Assembly (NCBI GenBank): GCA_003176035.1
Contig: PSRL01000129.1
Location: 1-25,561, forward strand
DNA length: 25,561 bases
Origin: Verrucomicrobiota bacterium
GTDB taxonomy: Bacteria; Verrucomicrobiota; Verrucomicrobiia; Chthoniobacterales; Xiphinematobacteraceae
Direction of reading: 5' to 3'
The notes beneath the pieces were generated by a model. That model ran no database searches. It was not told the origin of the DNA and saw only the letters and a list, made by a program, of their open reading frames with translations. This document shows, in pieces, positions 1-7,232 of the stretch. Position 1 is the stretch's first letter. Each line of letters opens with the position of its first letter. The translations under genes and the position numbers were made by a program.

Positions 1-11
1 TTGGCGACATC

Positions 12-875
12 CTATGTGGGGAGGAAGTACCGGCGCTGTTTTTTGGAAATCGGGCGGCCTAATTTTTCTAATACGAGCAGCATATCTTCCCATACTTTGC
101 GTTTTTCTTGAAGAGACTGATTTCTGAGAAGATAGGCGGGATGGTAGGTGACGAGGGTGGGAGTTTTTTCGTATTCCAACCACGTGCCTCGTAGTTCTCG
201 CATAGGGCGTGTTTCTCCGAGGAGGCCTTCCGCTGCGGTTGCGCCCAGAGCGACGAGAACTCGGGGACGAATGAGACGGATCTGTTCTCGCAGCCAGGGA
301 AGGCAAGTAGCCATTTCCTCTGACCGAGGTTTTCGATTGCCGCTGGAACCCGGAGGCATGTCGGGTCGACATTTGAGGACATTGCCAATGTAGACGGAAT
401 CACGGGTAAAGCCCATGGTTTCAATGATGCGAGTGAGAAGCTGGCCCGCCCGTCCTACAAACGGCTCTCCTTGAGCATCTTCATCAGCTCCCGGAGCCTC
501 TCCCACAAACATGAGTTCCGCTTTGGGATTTCCCACTCCAAAGACTACTTGGGTACGTGATGCCGCCAAGTGAGAGCATTTCACACAGACGAGGGCTGCC
601 TTGCGCAACGAATCCATTGTCCATTGCTCCAATGGCGAGTCAGGTAATTTTAAATGCGGGGCGGGGGGCTGGTCGGAGACGCTTAACAGCTGTTGTTGTT
701 GGCGGGCTAATGAGGAAATTCGGCGGCGTGTCATGGATTTTAACTTTTCCAGTGCCTGAAGAGAGGCGTCAGGTTTCTTTCCCAGGCCCTCTTGTATCGA
801 GAGAAATGCCTCGCGAGTTAAATGGAGAGCTTTATCAAAAGGGTCCAAAGTAAACCAATGTGAAATTTTCGGCAA
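12..875 (-). CDS. Uracil-DNA glycosylase, family 4 (iron-sulfur type)
   Basis: It removes uracil from DNA to start base-excision repair. The 287-residue product carries the family-4 signature: GEAPG at 125-129 followed by ADEDAQGEPFVGRAGQLL (motif A region), and HPAYLLRN at 245-252 (motif B). Four cysteines at 97, 100, 169 and 191 are spaced as in the [4Fe-4S] ligands of this family. The first 88 or so residues precede the catalytic core and are helical and poorly conserved-looking; such N-terminal extensions occur in the family. The open frame begins at a TTG codon (873-875) with no Shine-Dalgarno sequence, so the exact start is uncertain; the first in-frame ATG would be near residue 48. It is the last gene of a minus-strand run, 136 bp after the Kdo hydroxylase. 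The stop is TAG at 12-14. Function is confident, start is not. Confidence 0.93.
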   Translation of the reverse strand: MPKISHWFTLDPFDKALHLTREAFLSIQEGLGKKPDASLQALEKLKSMTRRRISSLARQQQQLLSVSDQPPAPHLKLPDSPLEQWTMDSLRKAALVCVKCSHLAASRTQVVFGVGNPKAELMFVGEAPGADEDAQGEPFVGRAGQLLTRIIETMGFTRDSVYIGNVLKCRPDMPPGSSGNRKPRSEEMATCLPWLREQIRLIRPRVLVALGATAAEGLLGETRPMRELRGTWLEYEKTPTLVTYHPAYLLRNQSLQEKRKVWEDMLLVLEKLGRPISKKQRRYFLPT

Positions 876-1011
876 ACCGTTGTTAAGAAAAAATTCCGGT
901 CAAATCCGTTATCATCTTATACGGGATTCACTACATTTCAACAAAGGGCTTCGCTTTTTCTCCACGGATACGGAAAAATCCGAGAAGCTTATCGAGCAAA
1001 TCAGAGGCGTC

Positions 1012-1890
1012 TTAGGCTAAGCAGCGTCCCGCCATTTTTTCCAAGATTCTGAGCGGTGAGGTTGCGGGTCGTTCCATGGCGGAGACTGGCAAATAGAACG
1101 TTTGTTCCAATTGAAACTGGCCGGCTGTGGCGGCATGCGAAACCTGATCCGTATAGAGCAGCCAGGTGCCGCCTGCCGGGAATTCCAAGGCATCTTGCCG
1201 GGCATTTTTTTGATAATCCAAATCTTGCTTCATGTAGTCATGCAGTTGAAGCATATAATGGTCGTATTCACTCCGTTTGGCTCTGGTAAGACAAAGCAGA
1301 TGCAGCAAAGTATGCATTCCCGGGAAAGAGGTTTTTAATTTAGGGAAAAATCGTTCGGCCAGGTCGGGAAATGGTTCTCCGACGCGCCAGTGCCGCGGAC
1401 ATCCCGCCGGGTTTACGTTGCTGAAGGCGCGGAGGATACGCCTTCCTCGCAGCGGAGTTGAAGGAAAACAGTCGACATGTAAGCGAGTGTCATCTTTGCG
1501 CCAAGAAGTGAGGCGGCCTGCAATTTCCACCGGTCGAAAACTGGTTCGCCCTTGTTTGAGGCTGCCTCGGTATCTTGGTAAAAGGTTGTAAAGCAAGCCG
1601 CGAGTGCTTTCTGCGAAACGGTGCATTAAATTTCCGATTCGAAAGGCGGCTTGTTTTGTCAGCACAGTGCCCTTGATTTCTCTATTTGAGACGCTGTAGG
1701 AAACATTTTTCGATTTTCTCACGATGTGCGGGCTCAAAAATTCAGTTTCATCCCCCGTTAAGTGAAAGCTGAGGTTAGGGAAAAACAGAATAAAACCCTC
1801 CTCCAGATGCTGGAGGCTTGCCTGTTGGAACTCACGGGAAAAGCTGGCTTTCCAATCTGTTTCCGGTGTTTCACAAACTAAGGGCGACAT
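1012..1890 (-). CDS. kdoO: Kdo hydroxylase (Fe(II)/2-oxoglutarate dioxygenase, KdoO-like)
   Basis: This 292-residue protein resembles the Kdo hydroxylase family (KdoO of Burkholderia and Yersinia), which hydroxylates Kdo at C-3 to give Ko in the lipopolysaccharide inner core. The visible facial triad is H138-x-D140 in RLHVDCFPSTPLRGRRILR and H252 in TDQVSHAA. Other family-like segments are FSNVNPAGCPRHWRVGEPF (156-174) and LEQTFYLPV near 261-269. Length is normal for the family, and no signal peptide or membrane segment is seen, consistent with a cytoplasmic or peripheral enzyme. The start is ATG at 1888-1890. It lies 80 bp downstream of the Hpt gene on the same strand and 136 bp before the glycosylase. 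The presence of this enzyme is the main evidence in the window for Kdo-type LPS. The family call is from recognised motifs; the exact substrate is inferred. Confidence 0.85.
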   Translation of the reverse strand: MSPLVCETPETDWKASFSREFQQASLQHLEEGFILFFPNLSFHLTGDETEFLSPHIVRKSKNVSYSVSNREIKGTVLTKQAAFRIGNLMHRFAESTRGLLYNLLPRYRGSLKQGRTSFRPVEIAGRLTSWRKDDTRLHVDCFPSTPLRGRRILRAFSNVNPAGCPRHWRVGEPFPDLAERFFPKLKTSFPGMHTLLHLLCLTRAKRSEYDHYMLQLHDYMKQDLDYQKNARQDALEFPAGGTWLLYTDQVSHAATAGQFQLEQTFYLPVSAMERPATSPLRILEKMAGRCLA

Positions 1891-1970
1891 TAGATAAGTA
1901 TTTGTCTATTAACGGAATACTTAAATTCAATCTCCCTGGTGTAAAGCAAAAACCGGTTGTTTGCGGATGG

Positions 1971-2363
1971 TCAAATGGACTCGCGGCGGTAATGGGCCAT
2001 GCGCGTGCGTGCCTCACATTGGGCTCGTTGGAAGGCTTCCCGAGCGGCGGCAAGGTGCTCCTCGCCCCGTTGAAGTGATTCGTTTTGAGTTTCGTATTCC
2101 AAAGTATTCATTTCCTGACTTGTCCTGAGGAACCCGAAATTTGCGGCGCTTCCTTTGATCTGATGTGCTAGATTTGCTACTTTGCAGTAAGACGAGGAGG
2201 CAACCGCCGCTTGCAGGTCATTGAAGAGCTGGGGGAGTTCTTTTTCGAATTCCTCGTAGACCTCAATAAAATCCGGCGAGAGGCCACAGGTGATTGCTTC
2301 AAACTGGGCCCAGTCCAGATCCTTCTGTGGATTTCCGGAATCGTTGGAGCCTGTATCATTCAT
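1971..2363 (-). CDS. Single-domain histidine phosphotransfer (Hpt) protein
   Basis: The product is about 130 residues and essentially one Hpt four-helix domain. The phospho-accepting site is His67 in NLAHQIKGSAANFG, which matches the H-x-[IL]-K-G-S-[AS]-x-x-[FLI]-G pattern. Such proteins relay phosphate between a hybrid histidine kinase and a response regulator. I placed the start at the ATG at 2361-2363. The open frame continues upstream to 2501, but that extension overlaps the end of aat and its translation (basic, serine-rich) does not look like Hpt. With this start the gene begins 11 bp after the aat stop, so co-transcription with aat is likely. No kinase or response regulator is nearby, so its partners are unknown. 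The C-terminal third (residues 85-130) is a charged helix typical of the fold. Confidence 0.85.
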   Translation of the reverse strand: MNDTGSNDSGNPQKDLDWAQFEAITCGLSPDFIEVYEEFEKELPQLFNDLQAAVASSSYCKVANLAHQIKGSAANFGFLRTSQEMNTLEYETQNESLQRGEEHLAAAREAFQRAQCEARTRMAHYRRESI

Positions 2364-2374
2364 GAAATTGACGA

Positions 2375-2977
2375 TTACACAGGAATTTCCCCTTTTTGAG
2401 GAAATTGTGCGGAGACATTGAGGGCGTTTTTTAAAAGGGAAAGATATACGGCCCGCGGAACTGCGCGAATTCCAAATTGTTCCAAATGCGGAGTAGTCCA
2501 CTGAGTATCCAATAAGAGAAAGCCTCCCGCTTTTAATAGGTCTACAAGTACTTTAAGGGCAACTTTGGAGCCGTTGGAGCGTTTATGAAACATAGACTCT
2601 CCAAAGAATACTCCACCGACGGCTACCCCATAGAGCCCTCCTGCCAACTCGCTGTCGAGCCAGATCTCCAAAGAATGTGCGTGGCCCGAAGAAAAGAGGT
2701 GGCAGTAGGTGTGGAAGATAATATCATCGATCCACGTCTCCTCTCGTTTTGAACAGGCTAAAATCACTTCAGGAAAAGCTGTATCGACGGTGGCGCGCCA
2801 TTTCTGTGCTTTTAAGCAGCGACGCAGCCCATGGGGAATATGAAATTCGTTGGGGAAAAGAATGCCTCGGCTTGAAGGCGAAAACCATTCGATATGACCC
2901 GGTTTGACCGCCATGGGAAAAAAACCGCGGCGATAGGCTTGGAGGAGAAAATCGGGCGTGATGATTTTTGTGGTCAC
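2375..2977 (-). CDS. aat: Leucyl/phenylalanyl-tRNA-protein transferase
   Basis: This enzyme adds Leu or Phe from aminoacyl-tRNA to proteins with N-terminal Arg or Lys, marking them for ClpS/ClpAP degradation (N-end rule). The 200-residue protein shows the family blocks in order: AYRRGFFPMA (14-23), WFSPSSRGILF (the WWSPxxR block), HAHSLEIWLDSELAGGLYGV, GGVFFGESMFHKRSNGSKVAL and DTQWTTPHLEQFGIRAVPR. It lacks the long N-terminal extension of the E. coli enzyme, as in other short Aat proteins. The start is GTG (2975-2977), which gives the expected distance to the AYRRG block. It is the first confident gene of the minus-strand run and precedes the Hpt gene by 11 bp. Function is sure. Confidence 0.96.
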   Translation of the reverse strand: MTTKIITPDFLLQAYRRGFFPMAVKPGHIEWFSPSSRGILFPNEFHIPHGLRRCLKAQKWRATVDTAFPEVILACSKREETWIDDIIFHTYCHLFSSGHAHSLEIWLDSELAGGLYGVAVGGVFFGESMFHKRSNGSKVALKVLVDLLKAGGFLLLDTQWTTPHLEQFGIRAVPRAVYLSLLKNALNVSAQFPQKGEIPV

Positions 2978-3021
2978 TTTTCGACTAAAAATTTGTAGTT
3001 TAATAGTTTTTAATAAGTAAA

Positions 3022-3270
3022 TTATGGGAAAAAAGAGAATCTTGTGGATAAAAGGCAGCTTTTAGAAGCGGTAACGCGTCCCAAGTAAGTTACACAAAAA
3101 AGAGAATCTTGGCCTCCGCCAGCTGATATGGCGAAACCCCTATATAAATGAGAGCAACTTTGTGGGCCTTTGTCCCTCAGCCATTGTTGCAAAAGCGATT
3201 CCAGATTATGGAGATGGCCTTGCTTTTGCGCTGCGCCCGAAGAAAAAATACCATCCAAATTTGTGATCAT
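3022..3270 (-). CDS. Possible small hypothetical protein upstream of aat
   Basis: This is an 82-codon open frame with an ATG start, in the same direction as aat and ending 44 bp before it. I do not recognise the product. The first 40 residues look protein-like (IFSSGAAQKQGHLHNLESLL is mostly amphipathic). The last 30 are serine/phenylalanine rich and are produced partly by a 16-bp direct repeat, which translates twice as a Ser-Leu/Phe stretch. There is no Shine-Dalgarno sequence, but neighbours lack one too. It may equally be untranslated leader of the aat transcript. Confidence is low, and it is listed because it is the only non-overlapping frame in this gap. Confidence 0.25.
   Translation of the reverse strand: MITNLDGIFSSGAAQKQGHLHNLESLLQQWLRDKGPQSCSHLYRGFAISAGGGQDSLFCVTYLGRVTASKSCLLSTRFSFFP
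3029..3111. repeat. 16-bp direct repeat pair upstream of aat
   Basis: The sequence aaaaaagagaatcttg occurs exactly at 3029-3044 and again at 3096-3111, 67 bp apart. Both copies lie just upstream of the aat start on the minus strand. The offset is not a multiple of ten, so a same-face operator pair is not obvious. The function is unknown. Confidence 0.7.
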
Positions 3271-3424
3271 TTTATAGGGGTTTTGCTATATGACTTTTTT
3301 TACTCCCAGAGCTTCTAAAATTAAGTAACGTAGTTGCGAGCTATGTTAGAACCTAGGGAGGCCGGCGACTGTCGGATGCGTAATGCGGTTACTCGCTACA
3401 AAACTGCCAACTACCCACTTTTGA

Positions 3425-5014
3425 ATGTCGTCAAATCTTACCTCTAAAATTCTCATCCTTGATTTTGGTTCTCAGTATACTCAGGTCATTGCTCGAAGAA
3501 TCAGAGAATTCCACGTCTATTCCGAAATAAATGCTTATAACACGAGCGCTGCCAAAATTAAAAAAGCAGCTCCGGCCGGCATTATTCTTTCCGGCGGGCC
3601 GGCCAGCGTCTATTCGCCAAAGGCGCCTCAATTGGATCAGCAAATTTATGAACTCGGAATTCCGATCTTGGGAATCTGCTATGGCACTCAGCTGATTGCA
3701 AAAGATTTTGGTGGCCAAGTGGAAAGATCTGTTCATCGGGAATATGGTCCTGGGATCTTACGCTTGAAATCCTCGCCGACCGGGCCGCAAACGCGCCCTC
3801 TATTCCATGGCTTACCGTCTGAAATCGAGGTTTGGAACAGCCATCAGGATAAGATCACGGTACTTCCGGAAGCATTTCAAACCTTTGGGCAAACAGAGAA
3901 TTCCACCAATGCTGTTATCGGCTGTCCGGAAAAAAATATTTATGGTCTGCAATTTCATCCCGAAGTAGGGCACACACCCCTGGGTAAGAACCTTCTTGAG
4001 AACTTCGCTCTTAAGATCTGCAAGTGTGTGCCGAACTGGACAGTGGAATCCTTTATTGAGCGCAGCTGCGCAGCGATTCGGGATCAGGTGCGGGAAGGTC
4101 GTGTTCTCCTGGGGCTCAGCGGAGGGGTGGATTCCACGGTGGCCGCCGCACTACTGCACCAGGCGATCGGCGATCAGCTAACTTGTATCTTTGTGGACAA
4201 CGGACTCTTGCGTGCCGGCGAGCGCAGTGCGGTAAAGGAACTCTTTGCTGACAATTTCCACATCCGACTGAAAACTGTTGATGCCTCAAAGAATTTTATT
4301 TCAAAACTTAAGGGGGTGACGGAGCCTGAAAGAAAGAGAAGGATTATCGGGAACGAATTTGTCCGCGTATTTCAAAACACGGCCCAGGAACTGCAAGGCC
4401 GGTCTTCTTCCAAACATCCCTTTCGTTTTTTAGCTCAAGGCACCTTGTACCCTGATGTCATAGAAAGCGTTTCCATTGCGGGAAATCCATCTTCTCTAAT
4501 CAAAAGCCATCACAACGTGGGCGGTTTGCCTTCCTGGATGAAGTTTGAATTAGTTGAGCCCTTGCGGCAGCTTTTTAAAGATGAGGTACGGGAAGTGGGC
4601 CTAAAACTGGGTCTCTCCAAGGAATTGATTTACCGACAACCCTTTCCTGGGCCGGGTCTTGCGGTTCGCATTTTGGGGGAAGTGACACGGGCACGTTTGC
4701 GAATTTTGCGAGAAGCGGATACCATTGTTATTCAAGAGATGAAGTCCTCGGGATGGTATTACAAAGTATGGCAATCTTTTGCAGTGTTGCTTCCTGTGCG
4801 CTCCGTTGGGGTCATGGGCGATGAGCGGACGTATGAGAATACGATTGCATTGCGTATGGTGGAAAGCCGGGATGGGATGACGGCGGATTGGGTCCGTTTA
4901 CCCTATGAATTACTTGCGAAAATTTCTTCGCGAATTATGAATGAAGTCAAGGGAGTCAATCGAGTCTGTTATGACATTTCGAGTAAACCCCCCGCCACCA
5001 TTGAATGGGAATGA
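3425..5014 (+). CDS. guaA: GMP synthase (glutamine-hydrolysing)
   Basis: GuaA converts XMP to GMP using ATP and glutamine-derived ammonia, the last step of guanine nucleotide synthesis. At 529 residues it is the normal two-domain length. The N-terminal class I glutamine amidotransferase has the nucleophile Cys85 in GICYGTQ and the His-Glu pair in LQFHPEVGHT. The ATP-pyrophosphatase domain has the P-loop SGGVDS at 232-237 followed by FVDNGLLR. The C-terminal dimerisation domain shows PFPGPGLAVRI and ends in the typical KPPATIEWE. ATG at 3425 gives a normal N-terminus, although no Shine-Dalgarno sequence is visible. The stop overlaps the coaD start in an ATGA junction, so guaA heads the operon running to at least fabH. 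I see no guanine riboswitch in the leader. Confidence 0.98.
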   Translation: MSSNLTSKILILDFGSQYTQVIARRIREFHVYSEINAYNTSAAKIKKAAPAGIILSGGPASVYSPKAPQLDQQIYELGIPILGICYGTQLIAKDFGGQVERSVHREYGPGILRLKSSPTGPQTRPLFHGLPSEIEVWNSHQDKITVLPEAFQTFGQTENSTNAVIGCPEKNIYGLQFHPEVGHTPLGKNLLENFALKICKCVPNWTVESFIERSCAAIRDQVREGRVLLGLSGGVDSTVAAALLHQAIGDQLTCIFVDNGLLRAGERSAVKELFADNFHIRLKTVDASKNFISKLKGVTEPERKRRIIGNEFVRVFQNTAQELQGRSSSKHPFRFLAQGTLYPDVIESVSIAGNPSSLIKSHHNVGGLPSWMKFELVEPLRQLFKDEVREVGLKLGLSKELIYRQPFPGPGLAVRILGEVTRARLRILREADTIVIQEMKSSGWYYKVWQSFAVLLPVRSVGVMGDERTYENTIALRMVESRDGMTADWVRLPYELLAKISSRIMNEVKGVNRVCYDISSKPPATIEWE

Positions 5015-5493
5015 AATGCGCTCTTTATCCTGGCAGTTTTGACCCTGTCACAAAAGGTCATATCGATGTGATCGATCGCGCCCTCGAACTTTTTAACGAA
5101 ATCATTGTGCTTATTGCGGAAAATGAGAGCAAAATTCCACTGTTTTCCTCCAAAGAGCGGGTGGAATTTGTTCAACAATCCCTGCGAAAGGATGCACCGG
5201 TCCGAGTATTGATTTTGGAGGGACTTTTGGCGGATTTTGCAAAAAAAAATCAAATTAACGTGGTAATCCGAGGTCTGCGGGCCGTCTCGGATTTCGAATT
5301 TGAATTTCAGATGGCATTGATGAACCGCCATCTGTACCCGAAGTTGGAGACTGTTTTTTTGACCCCGAAAGAAGATTACACCTACGTAAGCTCCCGATTG
5401 GTAAAGGAAGTGGCCCGTCTCGGCGGTAACATTTCCAAATTCGTTCCGCCCATCGTGGCAATGAAGCTAAAAGAAATTTATCCATGCCATTGA
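5011..5493 (+). CDS. coaD: Phosphopantetheine adenylyltransferase
   Basis: CoaD makes dephospho-CoA from 4'-phosphopantetheine and ATP, the penultimate step of CoA synthesis. It is a short nucleotidyltransferase of normal family length (about 160 residues). The N-terminus reads ALYPGSFDPVTKGH, including the [HT]-x-G-H nucleotide-binding motif. Later blocks are IRGLRAVSDFEFEFQMALMN and YTYVSSRLVKEVARLGG (the ISSS-x-VKE region, here VSSR). I chose the ATG at 5011 because it overlaps the guaA TGA (ATGA), a normal translational-coupling junction, and gives the family's usual MK start. An in-frame ATG at 5005 would add two residues. Its end overlaps the next gene by 10 bp. Linkage to plsX/fabH and a nearby phosphopantetheinyl transferase fits a CoA/acyl-carrier theme. 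Confidence 0.97.
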   Translation: MKCALYPGSFDPVTKGHIDVIDRALELFNEIIVLIAENESKIPLFSSKERVEFVQQSLRKDAPVRVLILEGLLADFAKKNQINVVIRGLRAVSDFEFEFQMALMNRHLYPKLETVFLTPKEDYTYVSSRLVKEVARLGGNISKFVPPIVAMKLKEIYPCH

Positions 5494-5948
5494 AAATCCA
5501 TCTCCGTCAAATACCGCCGGGCAGGTGGGAAGGCGATGAGGATGTTGCCTCTTTTGGGCTACCGGAAGCTGGAGCGTTGCCTTTGGGACCATTAAAGTAT
5601 CGCCTGGAAGGGAATGTTTCGAAGGGTGAGCTCTACATCATGGGCGTTCTGAGCTTAAAAGTACGTTTGCAATGTGTTGCGTGCCTTCGATTCTTCGAGT
5701 ACAACATCCACATCGACAATCTATTACTGCAGATTCCGTTAGATGGAAGAGAAAGCGTTGACTTGACCCCGCTAGTTCGGGAGGATATTCTGCTTGCGCT
5801 TCCGTTATACCCGAGATGCGATTCCACGCGTGAACGATCCTGTGCCATCACGTTTCCGACAGAGGCAAAGGCGGTTGACGGTGAACGGAGTGAGTCAGAT
5901 ACGGCATGGGAAGCGTTAAAAAAATTAAACATACAGAAAAAATCCTGA
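5484..5948 (+). CDS. yceD: YceD/DUF177 family protein (23S rRNA accumulation)
   Basis: This 154-residue protein matches the DUF177/YceD family, usually encoded just before rpmF. Members are linked to accumulation of 23S rRNA; the biochemical role is not settled. The family-type blocks are VRLQCVACLRFFEY, with C64 and C67 in a CxxC, and DLTPLVREDILLALPLYPRC (93-112). C112 and C120 could complete a metal site. The C-terminus ends WEALKKLNIQKK, resembling the usual WxxLxxL tail. The start ATG at 5484 overlaps the coaD stop by 10 bp, so translation is coupled. It ends 6 bp before rpmF. The gene order yceD-rpmF-plsX-fabH is a widely conserved arrangement and supports the call. The symbol is assigned by family. 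Confidence 0.9.
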   Translation: MPLKIHLRQIPPGRWEGDEDVASFGLPEAGALPLGPLKYRLEGNVSKGELYIMGVLSLKVRLQCVACLRFFEYNIHIDNLLLQIPLDGRESVDLTPLVREDILLALPLYPRCDSTRERSCAITFPTEAKAVDGERSESDTAWEALKKLNIQKKS

Positions 5949-5954
5949 TAAATT

Positions 5955-6137
5955 ATGGGAGTCCCGAAGAGAAAAACTTCCAAGATGCGTTTGCGTACGC
6001 GCAAAGCGGCGAATCGCTGGCGAGCCGCCCAGCTTGCTTCTTGTGCACAATGCGGAGCCAAGGTCATTCCTCATACGGCTTGCTCTCGCTGTGGATATTA
6101 TAAGAATAGACAAGTCCATACGATTGAAATGGCTTAA
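5955..6137 (+). CDS. rpmF: Ribosomal protein bL32
   Basis: This is the 60-residue large-subunit ribosomal protein L32. The N-terminus MGVPKRKTSKMR is the typical basic start. Four cysteines at 30, 33, 43 and 46 (C-x2-C and C-x2-C in CSRCGYYK) show that this is the zinc-binding (C+) form of L32, rather than a form that has lost its cysteines. The ATG at 5955 is 6 bp after the yceD stop and gives the family's usual N-terminus. plsX follows after 27 bp. The neighbourhood coupling of a ribosomal protein to phospholipid synthesis genes is conserved across many bacteria. Confidence 0.97.
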   Translation: MGVPKRKTSKMRLRTRKAANRWRAAQLASCAQCGAKVIPHTACSRCGYYKNRQVHTIEMA

Positions 6138-6164
6138 ATTAGTTCCTAACCTCTTCTTCATTCC

Positions 6165-7193
6165 ATGAGAATCGCCCTGGATGCGATGGGAGGGGATCAT
6201 GCCCCGCAAAATATTATCGCGGGCGCCGCAATGGCTCTTCGAGAATACCCGAAGATCGCCAAGTTATTTTTGGTTGGTGATGAACCTCAAATCGCAACGT
6301 GCCTAAAAGCTAATGATTGTAATGATCGACGTGTACAGATCATCCACACCACCCAGGTGGTTGAGATGTCAGACCAAGCGGTGGAGGCTGTTCGCCGTAA
6401 GAAAGATTCCTCGGTGTCCCGTGCTGTCGACCTGGTAAAACAGGGAGAAGCCGATGCCATTGTCAGCGCTGGCCATACCGGCGCGGCGGTAGCGGCGACA
6501 ACGATCAAATTGCGCACATTGGAGGGCGTGGAACGGCCGGGAATTGCCTCCTACTTGCCGACTGAGCACAACGTGTGTGTTCTGATTGATGCCGGTGCGA
6601 ATGTCGAAGCGCGTCCCGAACACATGCTCCAATATGCCATTATGGGAACGGTGCTTTCCAAACATGTGTTGGGGTTCCACAATCCGGCGGTAGGACTCAT
6701 GTCGATCGGAGGCGAGGATGTTAAGGGAAGCGATTTTACCAAGGAGATCTTTAAGCTTCTTAAGGATTCGAAGCTCAACTTCCGCGGCAACGTGGAAGGT
6801 CACGACCTTTTCGAGTGTCCTGTGGAAGTTGTCTTGTGCGACGGTTTTACTGGAAATGTGGTGCTTAAAACCTGCGAGGCCACGGCAACAGCGGTTTTCC
6901 ACTGGTTGAAGCGCGAGATTGCGAAAAGTCCGCTTCGTAGAATTGGTGCGTACTTGGCCAAAGATGCTTTTCGACCGATTCGAAATAAAACGAATTATGA
7001 GATGTACGGAGGAAGCCCTCTTCTTGGAGTCAATGGAATTTGCATTATTGCGCACGGCGCCAGCAGCCCACTCGCGATTAAAAACGCGGTTCGAGTCGCA
7101 ACTGAATTCATTGAACAAAAAATTAACCCCCGTATCGTGGAAGCCATTAAGGAATACAATGAGAGCTCGGGCAACCGCCATCAAGAGTCATAA
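6165..7193 (+). CDS. plsX: Phosphate acyltransferase PlsX
   Basis: PlsX makes acyl-phosphate from acyl-ACP, the donor for PlsY in phosphatidic acid synthesis; it acts at the inner face of the membrane. The 342-residue product shows the family blocks in order: ALDAMGGDHAPQN at the N-terminus, DQAVEAVRRKKDSS, VSAGHTGAAVAATT, DAGANVEARPEHMLQYAIMG, CDGFTGNVVLK, and YGGSPLLGVNGICIIAHG near the C-terminus. Length is normal. The ATG at 6165 gives the usual MRIALDAMGGD start. A pyrimidine-rich stretch, not a Shine-Dalgarno sequence, precedes it. It sits between rpmF (27 bp) and fabH (39 bp) in the conserved order. A long reverse-strand frame over this gene is only its shadow. Confidence 0.97.
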   Translation: MRIALDAMGGDHAPQNIIAGAAMALREYPKIAKLFLVGDEPQIATCLKANDCNDRRVQIIHTTQVVEMSDQAVEAVRRKKDSSVSRAVDLVKQGEADAIVSAGHTGAAVAATTIKLRTLEGVERPGIASYLPTEHNVCVLIDAGANVEARPEHMLQYAIMGTVLSKHVLGFHNPAVGLMSIGGEDVKGSDFTKEIFKLLKDSKLNFRGNVEGHDLFECPVEVVLCDGFTGNVVLKTCEATATAVFHWLKREIAKSPLRRIGAYLAKDAFRPIRNKTNYEMYGGSPLLGVNGICIIAHGASSPLAIKNAVRVATEFIEQKINPRIVEAIKEYNESSGNRHQES

Positions 7194-7232
7194 TGACTTG
7201 GTACTGTTTGAATAGTTGAAAAAGCGAGACGC

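Larger units (their letters stand above)
2978..3424. other. Divergent intergenic region between aat and guaA
   Basis: About 450 bases separate the divergent aat and guaA start codons, so promoters for both directions should lie here. I see the doubtful 82-codon frame, a 16-bp direct repeat (3029-3044 and 3096-3111), and a short G/C-rich patch near 3360-3376. I found no tRNA, no purine riboswitch core before guaA, and no convincing -35/-10 pair. Confidence 0.5.

Noticed and set aside
2364..2501. Upstream extension of the Hpt frame to 2501
   Set aside because: It would overlap the end of aat by over 120 bp, and its translation lacks Hpt-like character. The internal ATG at 2361-2363 gives tight operon spacing.
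3271..3424. Guanine riboswitch before guaA
   Set aside because: The conserved purine-riboswitch core and its paired loops are not recognisable in the leader.
6369..7184. 271-codon reverse-strand frame over plsX
   Set aside because: It is a complete shadow of plsX. The translation is histidine/arginine/asparagine-rich without domain signals, while the forward frame is an unmistakable PlsX.
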